NCBI GenBank assembly: GCA_963767645.1
Contig: CAVYEW010000018.1
Location: 62,001-126,000 of the forward strand
Source: DATFDN01 sp963767645
GTDB lineage: Bacteria > Pseudomonadota > Alphaproteobacteria > Acetobacterales > Acetobacteraceae
Direction of reading: 5' to 3'
Length of the DNA stretch: 64,000 bases
Shown here: piece after piece, positions 45,158 to 53,392 of the stretch
How positions within the stretch are numbered: the stretch's first letter is position 1
How the letters are laid out: every line of letters starts with the position of its first letter
The notes under the pieces: model-generated
The model's database searches: none
Seen by the model: only the letters and a program-made list of their open reading frames with translations
What the model was told of the DNA's origin: nothing
Position numbers and translations under genes: made by a program

Positions 45158-46446
45158 GGCGTCGCTCCCGGTTGGCTGGAGGCGGCGTCGGTGGCGGCGA
45201 CAGGGGCGGGGGACGGAGCGGGAGGCGGAGCGGCCGCCGTGTCCGCCCGAGGCTCCGCCGACAGCGGCAGGAACGGCAGCACGCCGCGAAGCTTGTCGTC
45301 CAGCACCACGCTCTGCGCGTGGGTGAGCACATCCTGCATCGTGTCGAGATACAGCCGCTTCATGGTGACGTCCTTGGCGGCCTGGTAGGCAGTCAGCACA
45401 CTCTGGAAGCGTTGCGCCTCGCCGGTGGCGCGCGCGATCGCTGCCTGCCGGTCGCCCTCGGCCAGCGCCACAATCCGCGACGCCTCGCCGCGCGCGCGGG
45501 GCACGATGTCGTTACGGTAGCCCTCAGCCTGGTTGCGCATCCGCTCGGCATCCGTGTTCGCGCGCTGCACGTCGCGGAAGCTCTCGACTACCGCGGCCGG
45601 CGGATCGACCGCCTGCGGCAGCACCTGCACGATCTGCACGCCGGCGTGGTAGCCGTCCAGGATCTGCTGGGTCTGGCGCATCACCTGATCGGCGATCTGC
45701 GCGCGCAGCGGTCCCAGCGCCGGCTGGATCGGCGTGCGGCCCATCACCTCGCGCAGCACGCTCTCGGTGACAGCCTTGACCGTCACGCGCGGATCGCGCG
45801 TGTTGAACAGGTAGGCGACCACGTTGTCGATGCGCCACAGCACGGCGATGTTCACGTCGACGATGTTCTCGTCGCCGGTCAGCATCAGGCTTTCCTGTGC
45901 GATGTCGCGCCCGTTCTCGTTGGCGCCCGGCGCCTCGGCCGGCGCTTCGTCAGCGGGCTCGCCCGAGCGGTAGCCGATCTCGATGCGGTTGACGCGCGTG
46001 ACCGCGGGGGTTTCCACTCTCTCGATGGGCCAGGGCAGGTGGTAGTTCAGGCCGGGCGGAGTGAGGCGGGTGAAGGCGCCGAAGCGCAGCACCACGCCCT
46101 CCTGGTCCGGCTGCACGCGGTAGAGGCCGCTGGCGAGCCACAAGGCGGCGACGGCGATGCCGAGGAGCATGAGCCCCCGCCCGCCCGCGCGAGGGCCCCG
46201 CCCGCCGCCGGCACCGCCCGGCCCGCCGAGCGCGCCGAGCAGGCGCCTTGCCCGTTCCTGTGCCTGGGCGATGATCCGGTCCAGATCGGGCAGCGGCGGG
46301 ATCGGGCCGCCGGGACCGTTCCCCCGGCCTCCACCGCCCCGTCCGCCAAACCGGTCCTCTGGGCCGTCGCCCCAGGGACCCTTCGGATCTTTGGAGTGCG
46401 GCCCCTGCGATCCCCAGGGATCCGGGCCGCCATTATTGGACGCCAT
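45154..46446 (-). CDS. hflK: HflK, modulator of FtsH protease
   Basis: This 430-residue protein begins with a Gly/Pro-rich cytoplasmic segment (residues 1-90), then one membrane helix (LMLLGIAVAALWLASGLYRV) and an SPFH domain (QEGVVLRFGAF, GLNYHLPWPIE, NIVDVNIAVLWRI). A long helix (RNDIVPRARGEASRIVALAEGD) and a Pro/Ala-rich tail follow. An ATG six codons upstream (46464) is also possible. It precedes hflC in a two-gene operon, divergent from mrp. Confidence 0.92.
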   Translation of the reverse strand: MASNNGGPDPWGSQGPHSKDPKGPWGDGPEDRFGGRGGGGRGNGPGGPIPPLPDLDRIIAQAQERARRLLGALGGPGGAGGGRGPRAGGRGLMLLGIAVAALWLASGLYRVQPDQEGVVLRFGAFTRLTPPGLNYHLPWPIERVETPAVTRVNRIEIGYRSGEPADEAPAEAPGANENGRDIAQESLMLTGDENIVDVNIAVLWRIDNVVAYLFNTRDPRVTVKAVTESVLREVMGRTPIQPALGPLRAQIADQVMRQTQQILDGYHAGVQIVQVLPQAVDPPAAVVESFRDVQRANTDAERMRNQAEGYRNDIVPRARGEASRIVALAEGDRQAAIARATGEAQRFQSVLTAYQAAKDVTMKRLYLDTMQDVLTHAQSVVLDDKLRGVLPFLPLSAEPRADTAAAPPPAPSPAPVAATDAASSQPGATP

Positions 46447-46582
46447 ACGGCAGACTGCTCCCATGTCGCGCGCTGCGGCGCGGCGAAAGCGTTTGCGGCG
46501 CCGTCAGCGCCACGCCACATAAACGGCGGGAGCCCGCAGCGGCTCACGGCATCGTGCCGCCACTTAGAGGGTTTTCATACAG

Positions 46583-47695
46583 ATGAGCAAGGCATCGAGC
46601 CAGATATCGCCGGAAGCCCTGCGGGGCGTGCTGCGCGGCATCAAGGAACCCGGCAGCGGCCGCGACATCGTCGCAGCGGGCTTGGTCGAGGGGCTGGAGG
46701 TGCGCGAGGGGCTGGTGCAGGTCACGCTGCTGACCGACCGCGCCCGCGCCGCCGCCATGGAGCCGGTGCGGCGCGAGGTCGAGGCTGTCTTGGCCCGCCA
46801 GCCGGGCGTGGTGAACGCGACGGCGGTGCTGACCGCCCACAAGCAGGGCGCGGCGCCCCAGGCCGCCGCCGGGCCGGCCGGGAAGCCCGCGCTGCTGCTC
46901 CCCGGGGTGAAGGCGATTGTCGCGGTCGCTTCCGGCAAGGGCGGGGTCGGCAAGTCGACGGTCGCGGTCAATCTCGCCGTGGCGCTCGCCCGCCAGGGCC
47001 TGAGCGTCGGCCTGCTGGATGCCGACATCTACGGCCCGAGTTTGCCGCGGATGCTGGGGGTCGCACGCAAGCCGGAGGTCGAGGGGGATCGGATGCAACC
47101 GATCACCGCCTGGGGGCTGCGCTGCATGTCGGTGGGCTTCTTGGTTGAGGAGGAGACGCCGATGATCTGGCGCGGCCCCATGGTCATGGGCGCGTTGGAG
47201 CAGATGATGGGCCAGGTGAACTGGGGTAGCCTGGATGTGATGGTGGTGGACATGCCGCCGGGCACCGGCGACGCCCAGCTCACCATGGCGCAGCGGGTGG
47301 CGCTGACCGGGGCGGTGATCGTCTCCACGCCGCAGGACATCGCGCTGATCGATGCCAGGCGCGGCGTGCGCATGTTCGAGAAGGTGCGCGTGCCGGTGCT
47401 CGGGCTGGCGGAGAACATGAGCTTCTTCTGCTGCCCCGCGTGCGGGCACCGGGCGGAAATCTTCGGACATGGCGGGGCGCGGCTGGAGGCGCAGCGGCTG
47501 GGCACCGAGTTCCTGGGCGAGATCCCGCTGCTGCTCGACATCCGAGCCGCGGCCGACGCCGGCACGCCGATCGTTGCCGCAGCGCCCGACAGCGCGGGGG
47601 CGCAGGCTTTTGCCGCGTTGGCCGAGCGGGTCCGGGCAAAGGTGACGGGCACGCCCGAGGGGCGCGCGGCCGGGCCGCGCATTGTCGTCAGCTGA
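46583..47695 (+). CDS. mrp: Mrp/ApbC iron-sulfur cluster carrier ATPase
   Basis: The 370-residue protein has an N-terminal MIP18/DUF59-like domain (LRGVLRGIKEPGSGRDIVAAG). The P-loop ATPase follows, with deviant Walker A SGKGGVGKSTVAVNLA, DADIYGPSLPRML and VDMPPGTGDAQL. The C-terminal cluster-binding CPAC is in SFFCCPACGHRAEIF. It scaffolds or carries Fe-S clusters in the cytoplasm. It is relevant here to the many Fe-S proteins in the window but is a housekeeping gene. Confidence 0.94.
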   Translation: MSKASSQISPEALRGVLRGIKEPGSGRDIVAAGLVEGLEVREGLVQVTLLTDRARAAAMEPVRREVEAVLARQPGVVNATAVLTAHKQGAAPQAAAGPAGKPALLLPGVKAIVAVASGKGGVGKSTVAVNLAVALARQGLSVGLLDADIYGPSLPRMLGVARKPEVEGDRMQPITAWGLRCMSVGFLVEEETPMIWRGPMVMGALEQMMGQVNWGSLDVMVVDMPPGTGDAQLTMAQRVALTGAVIVSTPQDIALIDARRGVRMFEKVRVPVLGLAENMSFFCCPACGHRAEIFGHGGARLEAQRLGTEFLGEIPLLLDIRAAADAGTPIVAAAPDSAGAQAFAALAERVRAKVTGTPEGRAAGPRIVVS

Positions 47696-47854
47696 TCGAG
47701 GAGGGCTCGCGCGGGTCGGCGCCGTCTCCATGCTGCAACCACGCTTCGCCTCTGTACCGAGTTCCGTCTGAAAACGTACAGCTCGATTAGCTCACGGCGG
47801 GGGGGCGGAGCGGCCCCTGGGTGGAGGTCGCTGCGCCGGATAGCGCAGGTGCTC

Positions 47855-49072
47855 CTACGCTCCCCACAGCTGCCGGCTGGCCGCCGCCGCGCCCTTCGCC
47901 AGCGCGTCCAGCTTCGCCCAGGCGAGATCCGGATGCACGCGCCCGCCCAGGCCGCAGTCGGTGGATGCGATCACCCGCTCCTTGCCCACCAGGTTGGCGA
48001 AGCGGATGATCCGCTCGGCCACCAGCTCGGGATGTTCCACCACATTGGTCGCGTGACTGACGATGCCGGGAAGGATCAGCTTGTCATCCGGCAGCTTCAC
48101 CTCCTTCCAGACGACATATTCGTGCTCATGGCGCACATTGCCCGCCTCGAACGAATAGGCGCCCGCATTGATCGCCAGCATGACCTCGACAATGTCGCGC
48201 ATCGGGATGTCGGTGGTGTGCGGCCCGTGCCAGCTGCCCCAGCACAGATGGAAACGGATACGATCCTGCGGCAGGCCCTTGATGGCAGCGTTCAGCGCCT
48301 CGACGCGCAGCATCGAAAACTTCCTGTATTCCTCGACGCTCGGCTCGGGATTGATCTGGTCCCAGTTCTCCGCGATCGAGGGATCATCGAGCTGCAGGAT
48401 CAGCCCCGCCTCAATGATCGCCTTGTACTCCTCGCGCATCGCCTCGGCGCAGGCGAACAGGAACTCCTCGTCCGTCTTGTAATATTGATTGCCGATGCGC
48501 GAGGCGCTGCCCGGGGCGATCGAGGTCATGAAGCCCTCCTCCACTCCGCACGTCTCCAACGCCGCCTTGAAATTGGCGATGTCGCGCGCGACCGCCGCGT
48601 GTCCGATGTAAGTGAGCGGGGCGACGCAGACCGGCCAGTGCGGCGGGCGCGGGCCGGTGGTGATCCCGGACTCCGGATCGGCGTAGGCAGAAGCGAAGCG
48701 TGTGCGGTCCCGGCGGTCGCCGAAGCTCGTCAGCGCGACTTGCCCGGGAGAGGAGCGGCGCACGGGAAACTGGTAGAGACCCGGCCCATTCGGATCGAGA
48801 CCGCCCAGACGAGCGAAGGAATAGCTCCACCACGCGCCGTAGTTCACGTGGTGGCCCATGGCCTTTCCGAATTCGCCGTCGCCGGGAATAGCGATACCGA
48901 GCGCCGCCTGCCGTTGCACGACGTCCGCCACTCCCGACGTGAGCTGCGCCTGGAAGGCATCCTCGTCCAACCCTTCGCCCGAGAGACGCTGCCGGTTCGC
49001 CTCGATCAGCAAGTCCGGGCGCGGCAGGCTGCCGACATGGCTGGTTAGGATGTGGTCACGGCTATAGCGCAT
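47855..49072 (-). CDS. MetE C-terminal-like (cobalamin-independent methionine synthase II family) protein
   Basis: This 405-residue single-domain protein starts SRDHILTSHVGSLPRPDLL. It retains the zinc set of MetE-type methyl/thiol transferases: His and Cys in RFHLCWGSWH, Glu in YSFEAGN and Cys in STDCGLG. It lacks the MetE N-terminal domain, so it is not a full methionine synthase; relatives act in catabolic methyl or thiol transfer. It is divergent from a VOC dioxygenase-like gene 92 bases away and heads a possible catabolic group. The substrate is unknown. Confidence 0.83.
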   Translation of the reverse strand: MRYSRDHILTSHVGSLPRPDLLIEANRQRLSGEGLDEDAFQAQLTSGVADVVQRQAALGIAIPGDGEFGKAMGHHVNYGAWWSYSFARLGGLDPNGPGLYQFPVRRSSPGQVALTSFGDRRDRTRFASAYADPESGITTGPRPPHWPVCVAPLTYIGHAAVARDIANFKAALETCGVEEGFMTSIAPGSASRIGNQYYKTDEEFLFACAEAMREEYKAIIEAGLILQLDDPSIAENWDQINPEPSVEEYRKFSMLRVEALNAAIKGLPQDRIRFHLCWGSWHGPHTTDIPMRDIVEVMLAINAGAYSFEAGNVRHEHEYVVWKEVKLPDDKLILPGIVSHATNVVEHPELVAERIIRFANLVGKERVIASTDCGLGGRVHPDLAWAKLDALAKGAAAASRQLWGA

Positions 49073-49163
49073 CCTTCTTCCTCCCTTCTGGTCCTGCCCC
49101 TGGCAGCGGGACGCAGGCCACGCTATAAGCAACAGTAACCGTATCGAGGAAGGAAGCGCCACG

Positions 49164-49751
49164 ATGGCTGCTCAGAGCGAGGCTGTTACGCCGGTCGGTC
49201 TCAATCACCTGGTCCTCAATGTGCGCAACATTGAGGAATCGCACCGGTTCTGGACGGAAGTTTTGGGATTCAAGCAGGTGGGCGAGCTGCACGCGACGCC
49301 CCAGCGGCCGAACCCGCCGAAGATGCGCTTCTACAGCGGCGATCATGGCGGCGGCAGCATGAATCACCACGACGTTGCGCTGGTCGAGAATCCGGATCTG
49401 GCGGAGCCGCCGAAGGACTGGTCGATGTTCGGCATGCCCTGCGCGATCAACCACATCGCGGTCGCCCTGCCGAGCCGTGAGGCCTGGCTGAAGCAGCTCG
49501 AATTCCTCCAGACGCGCGGCGTGAAGTTCAACCGCCGGGTCGAGCACGGCATGACGCACAGCCTCTACATCAATGACCCGAACGGCTATGGGATCGAGTT
49601 GCTTTACGAGCTGCCGCGCGAGGTCTGGGAAGGCGACATCAACGCCGCCCTGAACTTCGCCGTGCAGCTGCCGACCGAGGGGAAGGAGGCGCTGGAGGAC
49701 CGCGGCGAGGATGTGCCGGTATTCGGCGACAAGCAGCCGGCCACCGCCTGA
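49164..49751 (+). CDS. VOC-family protein, extradiol-dioxygenase-like
   Basis: This 195-residue protein has two half-domains: GLNHLVLNVRNIEESHRFWTEVLGF and CAINHIAVALPSREAWLKQLEFL, closing SLYINDPNGYGIELLYELP. Metal-ligand residues His (NHLVLN), His (NHIAVA) and Glu (GIELLYE) are in the places used by extradiol ring-cleavage dioxygenases. The C-terminal tail (DINAALNFAVQLP) is also seen in such enzymes. It is probably a ring-cleavage or isomerase-type enzyme of the adjacent catabolic group. Confidence 0.8.
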   Translation: MAAQSEAVTPVGLNHLVLNVRNIEESHRFWTEVLGFKQVGELHATPQRPNPPKMRFYSGDHGGGSMNHHDVALVENPDLAEPPKDWSMFGMPCAINHIAVALPSREAWLKQLEFLQTRGVKFNRRVEHGMTHSLYINDPNGYGIELLYELPREVWEGDINAALNFAVQLPTEGKEALEDRGEDVPVFGDKQPATA

Positions 49752-49760
49752 GCAACCGCC

Positions 49761-50147
49761 ATGGTAAAGCGTCAGAGCGTGAACGGGTCGCGTGCGCGCC
49801 ATGAGAACCCGATCCCGAACGCGAGCCGGATCGGCAACATCGTCATGTCGAGCGTCATCGGCGGCGCCAATCCCGGCACGCGCGACCTGCCGCCCACCTT
49901 GGAGCAGCAGGTCGCCAATGTCTTCGCGCATATCCGTCATGACATCGAGGCAGCGGGCGGCGGTGTCGGCGACATCATCAAGGTGACGTTCTGGGTAAAG
50001 GACCCCGTCTCCCAGCGCGCGGCGCTGAATGCCGAGTGGACGAGGATGTTCCCCGACCCGGACTCCCGCCCGGCACGCCACACGTTGACCTTGCCGACGG
50101 ATAGCCGCGCTCTGGTGCAGGCCGACTTCACCGCCGTGCTCTCCTGA
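49761..50147 (+). CDS. RidA-family protein
   Basis: The 128-residue product has the RidA/YjgF layout: PNASRIGNIVMSSVIGG, VANVFAHIRHDIEAAGG, DIIKVTFWVKD, and the ligand-binding Arg in RPARHTLTLPTD. RidA proteins hydrolyse reactive enamine/imine intermediates. Here it starts nine bases after the VOC gene, so a dedicated role in catabolism of a nitrogen-containing compound is conceivable. Confidence 0.85.
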   Translation: MVKRQSVNGSRARHENPIPNASRIGNIVMSSVIGGANPGTRDLPPTLEQQVANVFAHIRHDIEAAGGGVGDIIKVTFWVKDPVSQRAALNAEWTRMFPDPDSRPARHTLTLPTDSRALVQADFTAVLS

Positions 50148-50236
50148 GGAGCGCGCCCGCATCCGCCCGCCCGGCGACCGAGCCTGGCGCGGCAACAGGT
50201 GCACGGCTTTTCCCGTGAGGAGGACGAGCTAGGCGC

Positions 50237-52615
50237 ATGACGATGAAATTCGGCATAGGCCAGCCGCTGCGGCGTTTCGAGGATCTGCGTCTGCTCACCG
50301 GTCGGGGGCGCTACCAGGACGACGTGACGCTGCCCCGGCAGGCTTATGCCGTGTTCGTCCGTTCGCCTCATGCACATGCGAGGATTCATGCGCTCGCGAC
50401 GGAGACAGCGGCGCGGGCGCCCGGAGTGGTCGCCGTCTATACCGGCGCCGACTACGCGCAGGACGGGCTCGGCATGCCGAAGGCCGGGATGCCGCGCAAG
50501 CGCGCCGACGGCTCGCCTGCCTTCGCGCCGCAGCGCCCGGCGCTGGTGAGCGAGCGCGTGCGCTACGTCGGCGATCCCGTGGCCATGGTGGTTGCCGAGA
50601 CGCTGGGGCAGGCGAAGGACGCAGCGGAGCTCGTGCAGATCGAGTATGAGCCGTTGCCCTCTGTCACCTCGGTGATCGAGGCGGCCCAGCCGGGAGCCCC
50701 GCTTCTCTGGGACGAGAATCCCGACAACATCTCTCATACCTATGAGCGCGGCGACCGCGCGGCGACGGAAACGGCGTTCGCGCGTGCTGCGCATGTGGTC
50801 AAGCGGCGCTACGTCATCACCCGTGTCCATGCGCAGTATATGGAGCCGCGCGGGTCGCTCGGCCTGTACGATCCCGCCGAGGACCGCTACACGCTCTATG
50901 CCGATGTCAACTATCCGCACCGGGTGCGCAACATGCTCGCCAACTCGGTGTTCAAGGTGCCGGAGAGCCAGGTCCGCGTGATCTGCCATGACGTCGGCGG
51001 CGGCTTCGGCGCCAAGGGCTGGCAATACGTGGACCATCGGCTCGTGCTCTGGGCGGCGCGCAAGCTCGGCCGGCCGGTGAAGTGGCGCTGCGAGCGATCG
51101 GAGACGCTGCTGGCTGACGAGCACGGCCGCGACAATGTCGGCACCATCGAACTGGCGTTCGACGATGCCGGCAAGATCCTCGGCCTGCGACTCGCCATGC
51201 TTGCCAATATCGGCGCCTATGTCGGCTCCGACCGGCAGTTCCTGACGCCGTTCGGCCAGATCGGCACGGTAATCGGCGTGTACGACATCCGCGCCGCGCA
51301 TGTGCGCATCGAGGCGGTGCTGTCCAACACGCCGCCCACCGCGCCGTATCGCGGCGCCGGGCGGCCGGAGGCAGCGTATCTGATCGAGCGCGCGATGCAG
51401 GACGCGGCCGCCGAGCTTGGCATCGATCCGATCGAGCTGCGCCGGCGCAACATCATCAAGCCTGCATCCATGCCGTTCAAATCGCCGCTCGGCCCGTTCT
51501 ACGATTGCGGCGAGTTCGAGAAGAACATGGATCTCGCGCTGCAAGTCTCCGATTTTGCGAACTTCGCGGCGCGGCGCGACGCTTCGCGCGCGCGCGGCAG
51601 GCTGCGCGGGATCGGGCTCGCCAACGCTATCGAGCAGGCCGCCGGCCCTACGCCGGAATACGCCGAGATCCGCTTCAATCCCGGCGGCAGCGCCATGCTG
51701 CTGATGGGCACGAAGACCCACGGACAGGGACACGAGACCGCCTTCAAGCAGATCCTGCATGAACGCCTGGGAATCGATCCTAACGAGGTGCATTTCATCG
51801 ATGGCGACACCGACCGCGTGGCCTTCGGCATGGGGTCCAACGGCTCGCGCTCCATGGTCACGGGCGGCGCGGCACTGACCCTTGCGGCCGAGAAGGTGAT
51901 CGATAAGGGCAAGCGCCTTGCAGCGCATCTGCTGGAAGCGGATTCCGCCGACGTCGAGTTCGCTGACGGCAAATTCGTGATCGCAGGCACGGACCGCGCG
52001 CTTGCACTGAAGGAGGTGGCGCGCGCCGCCTTCCAGCCCGCGCGCCTGCCGCAAGGCATGGAACCCGGCCTCTACGAGCATGCCACCTACGCGCCGACGC
52101 ACGACACGTTCCCGAACGGCTGCCACGTGTGCGAGGTCGAGGTGGACCCCGAGACCGGCGCCGTGCAGCTGGTGTCATATCTCGTGATCGACGACGTCGG
52201 CACGGTGATCAATCCGTTGACGCTGGCGGGCCAGATCCAGGGCGGCGTCGCGCAGGGCCTGGGTCAGATCCTGATGGAGCAGGTGGTCTACGAACCCGGC
52301 TCCGGCCAGCTGCTGAGCGCGAGCTTCATGGATTATGCCATGCCGCGCGCGGACGCGATGTGCTCCGTCGCCATCAGGAGCAATCCGGTGCCGACCAGGT
52401 TCAACCCGCTCGGCGCCAAGGGCGCGGGCGAGGCCGGCACGGTGGGCGCGTTGCCGGCGGTGATGATCGCCATCATGGATGCGCTGGAGCCGCTGGGCGT
52501 GCGGCAGCTCGACATGCCGGCCAGCCCCAGCCGCGTCTGGCAGGCAATCCAGGAGGCGCGCGCCGCGCCGGCGCCGCAGCGCCCGCCCGTGCAGGTGCCC
52601 GCGCAATCGGGGTAG
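50237..52615 (+). CDS. Xanthine dehydrogenase/aldehyde oxidase-family molybdopterin-binding subunit
   Basis: This 792-residue large subunit opens GIGQPLRRFEDLRLLTGRGRYQDD as in CoxL-like proteins. It contains HDVGGGFGAKG, TAPYRGAGRPEA, TKTHGQGHETAFKQI, and the C-terminal catalytic Glu region GAKGAGEAGTVGALPAV. It hydroxylates aldehydes or N-heteroaromatic rings at the Mo centre. Unusually, no genes for the [2Fe-2S] and FAD subunits adjoin it; they must be supplied from elsewhere. Upstream lie VOC and RidA genes, downstream an RraA-like gene, all on the same strand. Confidence 0.92.
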   Translation: MTMKFGIGQPLRRFEDLRLLTGRGRYQDDVTLPRQAYAVFVRSPHAHARIHALATETAARAPGVVAVYTGADYAQDGLGMPKAGMPRKRADGSPAFAPQRPALVSERVRYVGDPVAMVVAETLGQAKDAAELVQIEYEPLPSVTSVIEAAQPGAPLLWDENPDNISHTYERGDRAATETAFARAAHVVKRRYVITRVHAQYMEPRGSLGLYDPAEDRYTLYADVNYPHRVRNMLANSVFKVPESQVRVICHDVGGGFGAKGWQYVDHRLVLWAARKLGRPVKWRCERSETLLADEHGRDNVGTIELAFDDAGKILGLRLAMLANIGAYVGSDRQFLTPFGQIGTVIGVYDIRAAHVRIEAVLSNTPPTAPYRGAGRPEAAYLIERAMQDAAAELGIDPIELRRRNIIKPASMPFKSPLGPFYDCGEFEKNMDLALQVSDFANFAARRDASRARGRLRGIGLANAIEQAAGPTPEYAEIRFNPGGSAMLLMGTKTHGQGHETAFKQILHERLGIDPNEVHFIDGDTDRVAFGMGSNGSRSMVTGGAALTLAAEKVIDKGKRLAAHLLEADSADVEFADGKFVIAGTDRALALKEVARAAFQPARLPQGMEPGLYEHATYAPTHDTFPNGCHVCEVEVDPETGAVQLVSYLVIDDVGTVINPLTLAGQIQGGVAQGLGQILMEQVVYEPGSGQLLSASFMDYAMPRADAMCSVAIRSNPVPTRFNPLGAKGAGEAGTVGALPAVMIAIMDALEPLGVRQLDMPASPSRVWQAIQEARAAPAPQRPPVQVPAQSG

Positions 52616-52644
52616 GCGCCCACACAGCAGCGGAGGAGAAAGCA

Positions 52645-53358
52645 ATGCCAGAACTATCGTCCGCCACGCGCGAGGCGCTGATGCGTGTCGGCACGTCCAC
52701 GCTGACCGGCGTGCTCTACCGCCGCGGCCTGCGCAACATGTTCCTGCACGACGTGCTGCCGATCCGCCCCGACATGCAGCGCATGGTCGGCCTTGCCTTC
52801 ACCATGCGCTTCATTCCCTCGCGCGAGGACAAGGACGCCCCGGGCGCGCCGGGACGCGGTCAGGTGCAGCGCACGGCGATGGAGGAGTGCCCGCCCGGCC
52901 ATGTGCTGGTGGTTGATGCGCGCGGCGACGCGCGCGCCGCCTCGGCGGGGGACATCTATGTCGGCCGGCTGAAGGCGCGCGGCTGCGCCGGGATCGTCAC
53001 AGATGGCGGGCTGCGCGACACCGAGGGCGTGTTCAAGACCGGCCTGCCGGCCTATCACCGCCGTCCGTCCTCGCCGCCAAGCCCGGTCGCGCATCATCCT
53101 GCCGACCTCGACCTGCCGATCGGCTGTGGCGGCGTGGCGGTTTATCCGGGGGACGTGATCGTCGGCGATTGCGACGGCGTCGTCGTCATCCCCCCGGACA
53201 TCGCCGAGGCAGTGGCCGAGGAGGCGCTCGCGACCACGCTCTACGACGAGTTCGCCGAGCAGGAGGTTGCCCGCGGCCGCGCGTTGCTTGGTCTCTTCCC
53301 CGTTGCCGGCGAGGAGGCGAAGCGCGATTTCGAGGCTTGGAAGAAGTCGCGTTCGTGA
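52645..53358 (+). CDS. RraA-like/HMG-aldolase-family protein
   Basis: This 237-residue protein shows SATREALMRVGTSTLTGVLYRRGL, PGHVLVVDARGD, GCAGIVTDGGLRDT and PGDVIVGDCDGVVVIPPD. The DGxxRD metal site is conserved. The family includes RNase E inhibitor RraA and the 4-hydroxy-4-methyl-2-oxoglutarate aldolases of aromatic degradation. The neighbours (Mo hydroxylase, VOC dioxygenase-like) favour a catabolic aldolase or decarboxylase. A GGAGGAG site precedes the ATG. Confidence 0.85.
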   Translation: MPELSSATREALMRVGTSTLTGVLYRRGLRNMFLHDVLPIRPDMQRMVGLAFTMRFIPSREDKDAPGAPGRGQVQRTAMEECPPGHVLVVDARGDARAASAGDIYVGRLKARGCAGIVTDGGLRDTEGVFKTGLPAYHRRPSSPPSPVAHHPADLDLPIGCGGVAVYPGDVIVGDCDGVVVIPPDIAEAVAEEALATTLYDEFAEQEVARGRALLGLFPVAGEEAKRDFEAWKKSRS

Positions 53359-53392
53359 GCGATTTTCGGCTGACGGTCGTAATTGCCGGCAA

